A stretch of DNA of 50,037 bases from an uncultured bacterium (GTDB taxonomy: Bacteria > Cyanobacteriota > Vampirovibrionia > Gastranaerophilales > Gastranaerophilaceae), in NCBI GenBank assembly GCA_902797985.1, contig CADBUZ010000007.1, forward strand, positions 1 through 50,037, read 5' to 3'. Below, one piece after another: positions 1 to 7,424 of this stretch (its first letter is position 1; each line of letters begins with the position of its first letter). The notes under the pieces were generated by a model. That model was given only the letters and a program-made list of their open reading frames with translations, was not told the origin of the DNA and ran no database searches. Position numbers and translations under genes: made by a program.

Positions 1-2
1 TT

Positions 3-89
3 GCAGAAGCGCTTGGATTAAAGATGTCTGAGTTAACTAAGATTATTGAAGATGAGGTTGGTGAAGATTTTGTCTTAATGGATGAATAA
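3..89 (+). CDS. C-terminal end of a protein cut by the window edge, possibly a helix-turn-helix regulator
   Basis: Only the last 28 codons are visible, reading in frame to a TAA at 87-89. The remaining residues include AEALGLKMSELTKIIEDE. The pattern 'AEALGLKMSEL' resembles the last helix of XRE/Cro-type helix-turn-helix domains, which often end with 'iAeaLgvslseL'. That resemblance is weak and the function is inferred. The next gene starts 70 bp later on the same strand, so co-transcription is possible. Confidence 0.45.
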   Translation, partial: AEALGLKMSELTKIIEDEVGEDFVLMDE

Positions 90-159
90 TAGCTATTTTA
101 TAGAAATCCTCTATTTGATGTTTGTGTTACGGTTAATTATTTTGTAAAATATTTCTATT

Positions 160-1044
160 ATGAAGAATCTATTAAAAATATTTTCAGTTTTGTTAGTATC
201 AGTTTTTATTACAATGCCTTCTTATGCAATAAAGATAGGGTTATATACAAATGTTCAATCCGTTAGAGTGTCAGCATCTGATGAAGCTCAAATGATTGAC
301 GTTAAAACTAACAAACAAGTTTGTGTTATTAGAAAAATGCTTATGTATGAAGTCACTCCGGTAGGGGATGATAAAATGATTGTTCGTTCAAATTGGGGAC
401 AATGTACTATTAATACTAATAATGTTGTGCTTAAGCCTTTGGATGAAAATGCTTGCGTATTTACAAAAGATAAATGGTATCGTGGGATTTTAAGAATAGA
501 AAATAGAAATAATACACTTACTGTTATAAATGATTTGTGCCTTGAAAATTATCTTCAAGGTGTAGTAGCATCTGAAATGCCGGCAAGCTGGAATTTAGAA
601 GCTATAAAAGCTCAAACTATTGCGGCTAGGACTTACGCTGTTGCCAATATGGGTAAACATTCAAAAGAAGGTTTTGACTTAGTTGATACACAAATGGATC
701 AAGTTTACGATGGTGTTGCTGCTGAAACCGAATCTACAAATGAAGCCGTAATCGAAACACAAAGTGTCATTATGATACATAATAATAAACCTATTTCTGC
801 TATGTATTCTGCTTCTGCAGGCGGACAAACTACTTCTGCTTTAGAGTCATTTGGGAATGACATTCCTTATCTTCAAGCTGTCCCATCCTATGATGATAAT
901 GTTCCAAAGGTTGGGCATGGTGTTGGCATGACTCAGCATGGTGCTAATAATTTGGCAAAAATGGGTAATAATGCTTATCAAATTTTAACGCATTTTTACA
1001 ATAATATACAATTTGCAAGACTTAATCCTGTTTTTTATAAGTAG
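160..1044 (+). CDS. SpoIID/LytB-domain secreted protein
   Basis: A 294-residue protein with an N-terminal signal peptide (MKNLLKIFSVLLVSVFI..., about residues 1-24), so it is probably exported. From about residue 130 it carries the SpoIID/LytB signature: VVASEMPASWNLEAIKAQ, then AARTYAV, then the late motif GHGVGMTQHGA. Family members cut or remodel peptidoglycan as lytic transglycosylases, or stimulate amidases. It is short for the family: the stretch usually found between the 'PYL..V.SYDD' block and 'GHGVGMSQ' is almost absent, and only a few residues separate the two here. No good ribosome site precedes the ATG; the start was chosen because the signal peptide begins there. It is probably active in cell-wall turnover, since sporulation is not expected. 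Confidence 0.85.
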   Translation: MKNLLKIFSVLLVSVFITMPSYAIKIGLYTNVQSVRVSASDEAQMIDVKTNKQVCVIRKMLMYEVTPVGDDKMIVRSNWGQCTINTNNVVLKPLDENACVFTKDKWYRGILRIENRNNTLTVINDLCLENYLQGVVASEMPASWNLEAIKAQTIAARTYAVANMGKHSKEGFDLVDTQMDQVYDGVAAETESTNEAVIETQSVIMIHNNKPISAMYSASAGGQTTSALESFGNDIPYLQAVPSYDDNVPKVGHGVGMTQHGANNLAKMGNNAYQILTHFYNNIQFARLNPVFYK

Positions 1045-1071
1045 CAAAAAGCTTTGTATATAAGCTTTTTG
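1045..1071 (+). terminator. Hairpin terminator after the SpoIID-like gene
   Basis: A perfect 10-bp stem (CAAAAAGCTT / AAGCTTTTTG) with a 7-nt loop begins right after the stop codon. The T-run lies inside the 3' arm, so termination strength is uncertain. Confidence 0.55.
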
Positions 1072-1126
1072 TGCCTACGCGTTCTCTGTAGGTCAATTGT
1101 TATAAATATTATATCTAATTACCCCC

Positions 1127-1154
1127 TTGCAAATATAAGAATAATGTGTATAAT
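1127..1154 (+). promoter_or_regulatory. Sigma-70-type promoter for HU
   Basis: TTGCAA (1127-1132) and TATAAT (1149-1154) are separated by 16 bp, about 65 bp upstream of the HU start codon. The -10 is a perfect match and the -35 matches four of six consensus bases. Confidence 0.6.
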
Positions 1155-1220
1155 GAAAATTGTAGAGAATTTAGTGTTTATTATCAACACTACTTATTGT
1201 TAGTAGAAAAGGAGATTGTT

Positions 1221-1493
1221 ATGAACAAAGACGAATTAGTAAAAGAAATTTCTAAAAAAGCTGGCGTTTCTCAAAAAGCAGCTTCTGATATTTTATCAGC
1301 TACATTAGAGACTATTGAAAAAACTGTTTCTAAAGGTAAAAAAGTTACTTTAGTTGGTTTCGGTACTTTCGAAGCTCGCAAACGTGCTGCTAGAACTGGT
1401 AGAAACCCTCAAACAGGTGCTGTTCTTAAGATTGCTGCTAAAACAGTTCCTGCTTTCTCAGCTGGTAAAAAATTCAAAGAATTAGTTAAGTAA
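1221..1493 (+). CDS. hup: HU-family DNA-binding protein
   Basis: A 90-residue histone-like protein, the usual HU length. It begins MNKDELVKEISKKAGVSQKA, and carries GFGTFEARKRAARTGRNPQTG, the HU signature leading into the DNA-gripping beta arm, then the typical ending AFSAGKKFKELVK. HU bends and compacts DNA as a dimer. The start at 1221 is chosen over an in-frame upstream ATG at 1146 because AAAGGAG lies just before it and the family starts there. It stands alone, between its own promoter and a strong terminator. Codon use is rich in GCT/AAA/GTT, as expected for a highly expressed gene. Confidence 0.96.
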   Translation: MNKDELVKEISKKAGVSQKAASDILSATLETIEKTVSKGKKVTLVGFGTFEARKRAARTGRNPQTGAVLKIAAKTVPAFSAGKKFKELVK

Positions 1494-1512
1494 TTCTTTT
1501 AGAGTTTAGTTT

Positions 1513-1552
1513 AAAAGGCGATAAATCTGTTTCAGATTTATCGCCTTTTTTA
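1513..1552 (+). terminator. Intrinsic terminator of HU
   Basis: A stem of about 17 bp (AAAAGGCGATAAATCTG and its complement) with a TTT loop at 1530-1532, ending in a run of T. It is the clearest simple terminator in the left part of the window. Confidence 0.9.
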
Positions 1553-1629
1553 GTTTGTTATGGAATTGTATATAAATACTATTTATAATATACTTAATGT
1601 TGGTAGTAGTTATTTTGGAAGAGAAGAAT

Positions 1630-2412
1630 ATGAAAAAATTTATATCATTAGTATTGATTTTATTGATAAATTGCATGTCAGTTGTACCTGCATTGGCAGA
1701 AGGAGATGAATATTTATATCAAAATAATGTGCAAAATGCGGAACCATATACTGATCAAAATGCTGTACAAAATAATGACCAAATTAATGATCAAAATAAT
1801 GATTTAAACAACGATCAAAATTCGCCTGTTTTATCTACAGAAATTGAAGAAGAAACTATTTATTTGAGTCCAAAAAGTACGTTTGTGCTTGAATTGGAAT
1901 CTGATATGGATATAAATGAAACTAATAAAGATGACGAAATATATTTTAGCTTAGTTTCAAAAGTGTTAGCTTCAAACGGGATGCCTTTGCCTGAACATAC
2001 ACGTTTTGTTGGAAAGTTCAAAAAAATAAGTAAAAGTAAACCAATGTTCAAAAGAGCAAGAGCATATATTGTAATTGATAAAATTATTTTCCCAAATGAT
2101 AAGGTTTATACTGTAAGAATGGAACCTAAAAAAGGAAGTGATTTAAAAGCGTCTCAATTTTTAAATACAATAAGAGCAATACCTGCAGGAATAGGAATTG
2201 TTGCATTTTCTGCAATAAGTGTAGCTGTTGTTGCGATAGAATCAGTAACTGTTGTTGGCTTAGTCGTTGTTCCAAGAACTTGTAGAGGTTTCGGTCTTTT
2301 AATAAGTTCTATGGCAAAAGGGCTTAATTATAAGATGAAAGCAGGAAATCAAATTGTATTCAAATTAGATACACCTGTAAGTATTCAGTTAAGCGATGTT
2401 TTATCAAAATAG
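1630..2412 (+). CDS. Secreted protein of unknown function with Asn/Asp/Gln-rich linker and a beta-rich domain
   Basis: A 260-residue protein with a signal peptide (MKKFISLVLILLINCMSVVPALA). Next comes a low-complexity linker built from short NDQN-like repeats (about residues 30-65), then a beta-strand domain (about 75-175) and a hydrophobic glycine/alanine/valine segment (about 180-215). The start at 1630 follows a GAAGAGAAG purine run and gives a proper signal peptide; an in-frame upstream start at 1597 would bury it. The beta domain shows an alignable pattern with the C-terminal half of the SLH protein at 33661-35082 (LE...GD.F...G...P..T...G.......I.V). I do not recognise a named family and infer an envelope-associated role only. 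Confidence 0.8.
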   Translation: MKKFISLVLILLINCMSVVPALAEGDEYLYQNNVQNAEPYTDQNAVQNNDQINDQNNDLNNDQNSPVLSTEIEEETIYLSPKSTFVLELESDMDINETNKDDEIYFSLVSKVLASNGMPLPEHTRFVGKFKKISKSKPMFKRARAYIVIDKIIFPNDKVYTVRMEPKKGSDLKASQFLNTIRAIPAGIGIVAFSAISVAVVAIESVTVVGLVVVPRTCRGFGLLISSMAKGLNYKMKAGNQIVFKLDTPVSIQLSDVLSK

Positions 2413-2461
2413 AGATTTTATGAAATATAAAATATAAGAATAAAAAAAGAGAAATTAATAA

Positions 2462-3112
2462 ATGAATAATCAATTAACCTCGTATATTCATAATATTCAA
2501 ATTACAATGGATAATATTCTTGAAATTATTGATAATAAAATTAGAGAGAATGCTCCTCAAGCTGATCTATACATGTGTAGAATAATATTGTTTCAATTTT
2601 TTCAAGTAAAATATAAAAATCTTAAAAATATTGATTATGTCGGATATATACTTTATGGCAATAGAAAAGGTCAGCAAATTACTTATTCATTAGATGTTAC
2701 TGATATAGGAACATTGAATAATGCAGGTGTTTTATCTGAAGTTTTTGAAATTGAGTACAATGATGATTATTACGACTTATTAATTGATTTTTATTCAGAA
2801 CAGCAATTAAATCAAAAATTTAGGCAAATAATAGAAATAAACAATATCATTTGTTCTGATTTGAATGATAATTATGTAATGTTTAATGATATCAAAAATT
2901 ATAATTCTGATTTGTTTAGAACATATCAAAAAAAAGTTTTAAATAAAAACGGTACTATATCAAGAGCACGAAGATTCAATCAAAATGCTTATTTCCATTT
3001 TAGATTTTTTAGATTATCAGAGGAATTTGCACCATATGAAAATATTTTATGGGAAGCTTTAAAAGAACAATTTCCCCATAGACTAATGATACCACTTGTA
3101 AGAGGTAAATAA
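2462..3112 (+). CDS. Protein of unknown function paired with a SWIM-type gene
   Basis: A 216-residue protein I do not recognise. It has no signal peptide and no membrane segment; it is rich in Asn, Asp, Tyr and Ile, and its C-terminal third has a basic patch (GTISRARRFN) followed by aromatic residues (YFHFRFFRL). Its stop is one base from the start of the SWIM zinc-finger gene, so the two are almost certainly translated from one message. The ribosome site is weak (AAAGAGAAAT). Very high AT content and this pairing suggest an accessory module. A nucleic-acid-related role is only a guess from the partner. Confidence 0.7.
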   Translation: MNNQLTSYIHNIQITMDNILEIIDNKIRENAPQADLYMCRIILFQFFQVKYKNLKNIDYVGYILYGNRKGQQITYSLDVTDIGTLNNAGVLSEVFEIEYNDDYYDLLIDFYSEQQLNQKFRQIIEINNIICSDLNDNYVMFNDIKNYNSDLFRTYQKKVLNKNGTISRARRFNQNAYFHFRFFRLSEEFAPYENILWEALKEQFPHRLMIPLVRGK

Positions 3113-3113
3113 T

Positions 3114-3636
3114 ATGCAAAAAATTATACCTGGTAATATAATAGAGCAAAAAAACGTAAAAAGTTCATCTTCTGAAAATATCTATACAGTCACTTTGTAT
3201 GACAACTGTGTAAGTTGCACTTGTCCTGCAGGTGGTCGTAAAACATTCTGTAAGCACATGATGAAAATTATTCATGCCAATCTTAAACAACTAAAAACAA
3301 AAAATAAAAATTTTGCAGAAAAGATTGAAAAATTATTGTTATTGAAAAATGATAAAAATACAGAAAAAACACAGTTAAAACAGATTTATGAAGAAGTTAT
3401 ATATGTAAATAAAGCTATTGCAGAAAAAGCACACTATAACGATTATAAAACAAAAGAACATCCAGAGAGAATTGTTAAGTTCACAGCAAGAGTAACCCCT
3501 GATGAAAAAAGATTTTTTAAAAACGGCGTTAGCAAATTATAGGAAATATGGAATAAATATTGTTAATTCAGATGTTATTACAATTCGATTGGATCTTTCA
3601 ATGGGAGAAATCAATACATTGAAGAAAAAACTATAA
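3114..3636 (+). pseudogene. SWIM zinc-finger protein, frameshifted near its C-terminus
   Basis: The intact part (3114-3542, 142 residues) contains CTCPAGGRKTFCKH, a clear C-x-C-x8-C-x-H SWIM zinc-binding motif (about residues 36-49). SWIM domains bind DNA or proteins and occur in SWI2/SNF2 ATPases, transposases and restriction-like modules. The reading frame stops at 3542, but moving one base at the A-run 3519-3523 opens a good continuation to a TAA at 3634-3636. That continuation has sensible protein character (ANYRKYGINIV, ITIRLDLSMGEINTLKKK). This looks like a one-base insertion that removes about 35 residues; a sequencing error in a homopolymer is the alternative. The zinc finger itself would still be made. 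It follows the unknown gene at 2462-3112 with a 1-nt gap. Confidence 0.7.
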
Positions 3637-3673
3637 TTTATGCGAGAACATCATTTATAAAATGGACTACAAG

Positions 3674-3741
3674 GTGTAAATTTACACAAAGTAAAAATTC
3701 CCTTGAAATTGGTAAAAGCTATAAATCATAAAATTTATGAT
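3674..3741. promoter_or_regulatory. Two palindromes upstream of the small hydrophobic ORF
   Basis: GTGTAAATTTACAC (3674-3687) is a perfect 14-bp palindrome. ATCATAAA-A-TTTATGAT (3725-3741) is a perfect 8-bp inverted repeat, and its right arm abuts a -10-like TAAAAT (3741-3746). They look like regulator sites ahead of the small ORF at 3846. No -35 at proper spacing is convincing. Confidence 0.4.
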
Positions 3742-3845
3742 AAAATGAATTTGTAGGGGACTAGTGGTTTTCTCCCTGAAGCATATCCAACTGAAACAAG
3801 ATGTGCGGAACAAACTATATGTTTCGTTCAAGAAAGGAGAGAGCC

Positions 3846-3932
3846 ATGAAAAATACAAAATGGCATGAAATAATAAAGTATGCCCTACTGGTCATAGGAC
3901 ATACTTTGGTTTTTATTTCTAGTCTTTTGTAG
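3846..3932 (+). CDS. Small hydrophobic peptide, 28 residues (type I toxin-like candidate)
   Basis: An unlisted short ORF: it starts MKNTKWHEIIKYALLVIG and ends in a hydrophobic IFxSSLL-like tail before TAG, giving one predicted membrane helix after a basic start. It has one of the best ribosome sites in the window (AAAGGAGAG, 5 nt before ATG). Inside the gene, 3875-3882 (AAAGTATG) pairs with 3900-3907 (CATACTTT), and a strong nested hairpin follows the stop. A single-helix peptide in a structured, convergently stable message resembles type I toxins of the Fst/TxpA/Hok kind, but I cannot place it in a named family. It could also be a chance ORF in a repeat element. No antisense promoter was established. 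Confidence 0.5.
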   Translation: MKNTKWHEIIKYALLVIGHTLVFISSLL

Positions 3933-3971
3933 GGTCTGAAACTGGGTGTCGGGTACGACACCCAACCCTAC
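3929..3971. repeat. Nested palindrome after the small ORF
   Basis: Outer arms GTAGGGT (3929-3935) and ACCCTAC (3965-3971) enclose a perfect 8-bp stem GGGTGTCG / CGACACCC with loop GGTA (3944-3963). The stop codon of the small ORF is inside the outer arm. It could act as a terminator in either direction, although T-runs are short. Similar GTAGGGT-headed and GTTGGGT-type hairpins recur near 45557-45609, so it may belong to a dispersed family. Confidence 0.6.
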
Positions 3972-4017
3972 TTATATTATACTATATTTTGTAAACATTT
4001 CAACCCTATTATATAAT

Positions 4018-4051
4018 AATAAAACCTCAGACAGTTATAACTATCTGAGGT
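4018..4051 (-). terminator. Terminator behind the displaced tRNA-Val fragment
   Basis: Stem ACCTCAGA...TCTGAGGT (4024-4031 / 4044-4051) with inner AGTT/AACT pairing. Read on the minus strand it is followed by a T-rich run. It directly follows the 16-bp tRNA 3' fragment, as a tRNA terminator would, and may be the original terminator of the tRNA-Val gene. Confidence 0.6.
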
Positions 4052-4056
4052 CTAAT

Positions 4057-4072
4057 TGGGCGTTAGAAGACT
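4057..4072 (-). repeat. Displaced 3' fragment of tRNA-Val (possible attachment-site half)
   Basis: These 16 bp are identical to 4273-4288, the 3' end of the intact tRNA-Val gene, from the T-loop AGT to the discriminator base. After the discriminator the fragment continues ATT, whereas the intact gene continues CCA. The two copies are 216 bp apart. This is the arrangement left when an element inserts into a tRNA gene and supplies a new 3' end. Confidence 0.7.
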
Positions 4073-4191
4073 GTCTTGGATTTGCTCCACGCTCACAGAG
4101 TGTCGTTTTCGGTACTTTGTACCTATCAACTCCATCTGTTCGCTATCCGGACTAACTTCGTGTCTTCCGTCCGCAAATCCGTTCGAACTTG

Positions 4192-4208
4192 GCAAGGCTC
4201 CGCCTTGC
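4192..4208. repeat. GC-rich hairpin in the tRNA-Val flanking element
   Basis: A perfect 7-bp stem, GCAAGGC-TCC-GCCTTGC, flanked by TCGAAC (4183-4188) and TTCTCGTC (4212-4219). The same order with nearly the same spacing (TCGAAC, hairpin AACAGGC-GAA-GCCTGTT, TTCTCGTC) occurs twice beside tRNA-Gly at about 49398-49437 and 49579-49618. GC content is clearly above the local background. Confidence 0.65.
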
Positions 4209-4233
4209 TCGTTCTCGTCTACTACATTCAAAA

Positions 4234-4269
4234 TAAAAAGGACAATAACAAATGTCATTGTCCTTTTTA
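4234..4269 (-). terminator. Terminator of tRNA-Val
   Basis: A long stem (AAAAAGGACAAT.. paired with ..ATTGTCCTTTTT, one bulge) lies immediately downstream of the tRNA on the minus strand and ends in a T-run. Confidence 0.85.
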
Positions 4270-4345
4270 TGGTGGGCGTTAGAAGACTCGAACTTCTGAC
4301 CCTCTCCTTGTAAGGGAGACGCTCTACCAACTGAGCTAAACGCCC
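4270..4345 (-). tRNA. tRNA-Val(TAC)
   Basis: On the minus strand the gene folds as a full cloverleaf: acceptor GGGCGTT / AACGCCC, D-arm GCTC-AGTTGGTA-GAGC, anticodon stem TCTCC / GGAGA with loop CTTACAA (anticodon TAC, valine), and T-arm AGAAG-TTCGAGT-CTTCT. The discriminator is A and the 3' CCA is encoded (4270-4272 on the complement). The encoded CCA is notable because the displaced fragment at 4057 and the tRNA-Ser at the window end both lack it. Confidence 0.97.
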
Positions 4346-4465
4346 TTCAATTTTTATTTCGTTATCAATGCCGATTAACAGTAACTTATTGCTATTTACC
4401 CCTTCGGCAAGAACTAATATATTATAAACATTTTTGTTTGTCAATAAATATTTTTGTTTTATATT

Positions 4466-5122
4466 CTAAATTCTTAATGAATTTCTGCTAAAGTCTGCAA
4501 ATGTATGTCTTTGAGTTGATATTTGAGGTCTTTGTTGAACACTATTATTTTCTTGCATTGCTTTTGGTGCAGGAATTTCTGATGTTTGTGCCAAAGAGCG
4601 TTTATATTTGTTTTGTCTGTATGATGCGATTTCGTTTCTTACGATTGGAGTAACGATGTTGCTTGAAATTATTCCGCCTGTTATTGCCGCACTTGCTTCT
4701 GCAAAGTTCTTGAATGAATCATACGATGTTTTTATTCCTTCTTTAAATCCCGGAACTTTGGTTATATCAAAATTGAATTTTCCTCTGCAATGTGTTAAAC
4801 CTTTGTTTTCTAAGAAGTTTAAGATAGGTTTTGTTGTTAATTTGCCTGTCGATACCATTTTCCCTGAAAGCCATTTCAAAGAAGATGTTATCCCGAAGTA
4901 TAATCCAATATTTGTTATTGCATCAGCTGCTTCTTGAGAAATCATGAATTTCTTTTGTTCATGTGAGTAATTTTTGTTTAGTGCAATCCCGATGATTTGT
5001 GCTGCTGATGATGCAACCCAAGCTGCTACAGAGGTGAGTATGATTATATCACCCATGTGGTTTGTACTGGCTAATGCTAAATTACCAAGTTGTTTTTTTA
5101 TCGCAGGAGGACAGGTTAACAT
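4466..5122 (-). CDS. Membrane protein of unknown function
   Basis: 218 residues with two or three hydrophobic stretches (about residues 20-50 'IIILTSVAAWVASSAAQIIG', 68-85 and 140-160) and a hydrophilic, Gln/Asn-rich tail (about 175-218). It overlaps the upstream gene by one base in a TAATG junction, so the two are translationally coupled. I do not recognise a characterised family. In style it resembles the neighbouring 5122-5799 gene and the 537-residue protein at 11421-13034, which also mix glycine/alanine-rich membrane segments with polar tails. An envelope location is inferred. Confidence 0.75.
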   Translation of the reverse strand: MLTCPPAIKKQLGNLALASTNHMGDIIILTSVAAWVASSAAQIIGIALNKNYSHEQKKFMISQEAADAITNIGLYFGITSSLKWLSGKMVSTGKLTTKPILNFLENKGLTHCRGKFNFDITKVPGFKEGIKTSYDSFKNFAEASAAITGGIISSNIVTPIVRNEIASYRQNKYKRSLAQTSEIPAPKAMQENNSVQQRPQISTQRHTFADFSRNSLRI

Positions 5123-5799
5123 TATTTAGCCCTCCTTCCGTTTAATTCTGCCGGATGGTTTATGAAAATATCTTTGAATTTTTCAACAACGTCATACGGC
5201 TCTTGTTTTGGGGTAGTTGTATTGTTAGGTTGAATTTGTTCTGCATCGTGTTTCTTGAATTTTGCAAGCAGATGTTTTGTTATAAAGTGTGTCAATGGTA
5301 CGTCAATTACTACGTTAGTAACTAACATCGCTAATAAACCTATAACTGTGGCTAATGCACTATTGTAATTTTTAAGCCAATCAGGATATTTTTTCGTTAA
5401 ATAAGTTACTACATTTTTGTTCGGTAATAATAGTTGCTGCCATGCTTTTGCGTTTTTGCTTGTGTTAGTAAGCGCTTTCGTTCCGTAGTAACATGCTGAT
5501 CTTACAGCACAGCCCACTGCTGTGCCTGCTATAATCTTACCAATTGTTCTACAGGTAGATACTTCTGCTGTCTCTTTGTCTACTTTAGGGTTGTAATAGT
5601 CTATGAACGGCTGTGATAATATAGCCGTAGCTCCCATAATTCCTCTGTTTACGTCAGGTCTGCTTATTATTGTGCCAATTTTGTTTAGTGTGTCTGCGTT
5701 AGGTAATGTGATAGCAGGCATAAACTCAAATATCCGGCGCTTTAGATTAAGACCGGTTACTGAGTTGCTTACTAATTTTGACACACTACTAATGTTCAT
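5122..5799 (-). CDS. Membrane protein of unknown function (with a conserved-looking RTIGKIIAGTAVG block)
   Basis: 225 residues from ATG at 5799, preceded by AGGGTTAGGT. An in-frame TTG start at 5859 would add 20 residues but has no ribosome site, so ATG is preferred. Features in order: a polar N-terminus, the segment RGIMGATAILSQPFIDYYNP, the block RTIGKIIAGTAVGCAVRSAC (about 85-105), a second membrane helix near 150-180 (ATVIGLLAMLVTNVVIDVPL), and a polar tail. Its stop overlaps the start of the next gene. I know no function; lineage-specific envelope proteins of this type seem to occur in several copies in this window. Confidence 0.75.
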   Translation of the reverse strand: MNISSVSKLVSNSVTGLNLKRRIFEFMPAITLPNADTLNKIGTIISRPDVNRGIMGATAILSQPFIDYYNPKVDKETAEVSTCRTIGKIIAGTAVGCAVRSACYYGTKALTNTSKNAKAWQQLLLPNKNVVTYLTKKYPDWLKNYNSALATVIGLLAMLVTNVVIDVPLTHFITKHLLAKFKKHDAEQIQPNNTTTPKQEPYDVVEKFKDIFINHPAELNGRRAK

Positions 5800-6062
5800 A
5801 CCTAACCCTATATATTCTATTAAGTTTTTTTGTTTGAGAAATTTGCTAAATTGTAACAATTCTTTAAGAACTCTTAAACCCTTTATTTTCAGAAGTTTGA
5901 AATGTATTTTTTGTTATATTTTTTTTATTTTATTAAAGTTCTTATAGCTATAAATTTTTTTAATATTTTTTGTTTATGTAACCATACGTTACGAATAAGT
6001 GTTAAGAGCTTTTTTTTATAAGCTGTTTTTGGTATTATCTTATAGGAGAGTTAGGGAGTTTT

Positions 6063-7424
6063 ATGAAAGAAAGATTTCTTTTATTTTTTATATTAGTTGC
6101 ACTTTGGACTTTTTTGTATGTGTTTCAATATCATGTAGACACAATTCGTGGGCTTATTATTTTAATGTGTTTTATGGTTCTTTATGGTGTATATAACTCT
6201 CTTGCTATTTGGCATAATAAACGTAAGCTTAAAAAAAATCCAATAGAACCAAACTCTTCTTATCAACCATTTGTTTCTATTATGATTCCTGCTCATAATG
6301 AAGAATCTGTTATAGAATATACGGTCAATAATGTTCAAGCTCTTACTTATCCGCATTTTGAAATTATTCTTATTGATGACAGAAGTACAGACAAAACATT
6401 AGATGTTATAAAACATCTTGCTGATAAGTATGATAACGTAAAGTATTTGCATAGAGATGAAGGCGCTTTTCCCGGAAAGTCAGCAGTGCTGAACGATGCA
6501 TTTGTTTTAGCTAATGGTGATGCGATATTAGTTTTTGATGCTGATGCTACAGTTGAACCGGATTTCCTTAATAAGCTTATCGATTGTCTTGCACCTGATG
6601 ATGTCGGTGCTGTTCAAGCAAGAAAAGTTATTAGAGAACCAGATACAAACATTCTTACAAAATGTCAAAATAATGAATACACGCTTGATACGTATCTTCA
6701 AGTTGGTCGTGATGCCATTAAAGGGGCTGTTGAGCTTAGAGGAAATGGCGAACTGATTAAACGTAAAGCTTTAGAAGATATCGGCGGTTGGAATAATTAC
6801 ACGATTACTGACGACCTTGATATGTCTACAAGACTTCATATTAAAGGTTGGGATGTTAGATATTGTCTTGATGCTGTTGTTGTTGAAGAAGGCGTAAAAT
6901 ATATTGTTCCTCTTTTCAGACAGCGCAGAAGATGGCTAGAAGGGACTATTCGCAGATATCTTGAATACTTCTTTCCTGCTGTTTTTTCAAAAGAGATGTC
7001 ATTACGTGCAAAATTGGATATGGTTATTTATATTACTCAGTTCATTATGCCTTTATGGTTTTTGTTTGAGATTATTATAAGAAGTTTTAAAGTTCTTACT
7101 CATAAAGTAGGTGGTATTCAAAATGAAATTGTGTCTTCTGTTTTTATATCTTTTGCAGTAGCTTTTGGATTCTTTTATGCAATCAGATATAGCTTAAGAA
7201 GATATGGTAATATGAATTCCTGGCAGGCTATTAAACACGCAAGTTACACAGCTTGTTACATGCTTATAATTTGGTTCCCTATGGTATTGTATATATGTGC
7301 AAAAATACTTTTTAGACCAAAAGATATGAGATGGGGTAAAACTACCCACGGATTAATTATAGAAGAAGAACAAAATATGGAATTAGCGAAAGAAAAAGAT
7401 TTACACGAGGTTGAAAAATGTTAG
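6063..7424 (+). CDS. Processive family-2 glycosyltransferase, membrane-bound
   Basis: 453 residues. Two N-terminal membrane helices (about 1-50) are followed by a GT-A catalytic domain: MIPAHNEE (about 77), IDDRSTD (about 104), DAD at about 159-161 (metal and nucleotide binding), TDDLDMS with acidic base candidates (about 248), and QRRRWLEG (about 287, the QxxRW acceptor motif of processive enzymes). Three or four helices follow. This layout matches cellulose/hyaluronan/poly-GlcNAc synthase-like enzymes that polymerise and export a polysaccharide from a UDP-sugar. The polymer is unknown. It is the first gene of the 6.0-11.4 kb envelope operon and overlaps apt by 7 bp. Ribosome site TAGGGAG. 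Confidence 0.9.
   Translation: MKERFLLFFILVALWTFLYVFQYHVDTIRGLIILMCFMVLYGVYNSLAIWHNKRKLKKNPIEPNSSYQPFVSIMIPAHNEESVIEYTVNNVQALTYPHFEIILIDDRSTDKTLDVIKHLADKYDNVKYLHRDEGAFPGKSAVLNDAFVLANGDAILVFDADATVEPDFLNKLIDCLAPDDVGAVQARKVIREPDTNILTKCQNNEYTLDTYLQVGRDAIKGAVELRGNGELIKRKALEDIGGWNNYTITDDLDMSTRLHIKGWDVRYCLDAVVVEEGVKYIVPLFRQRRRWLEGTIRRYLEYFFPAVFSKEMSLRAKLDMVIYITQFIMPLWFLFEIIIRSFKVLTHKVGGIQNEIVSSVFISFAVAFGFFYAIRYSLRRYGNMNSWQAIKHASYTACYMLIIWFPMVLYICAKILFRPKDMRWGKTTHGLIIEEEQNMELAKEKDLHEVEKC

Noticed and set aside
3511-3545. Programmed -1 frameshift in the SWIM gene
   Set aside because: The extension needs a +1 shift and the zero-frame codons do not make an X-XXY-YYZ heptamer; simple mutation or sequence error is more likely.
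4052-4444. 130-residue ORF on the minus strand across tRNA-Val
   Set aside because: It reads through the tRNA, its terminator and the repeat fragment, with no ribosome site; it is a chance ORF.
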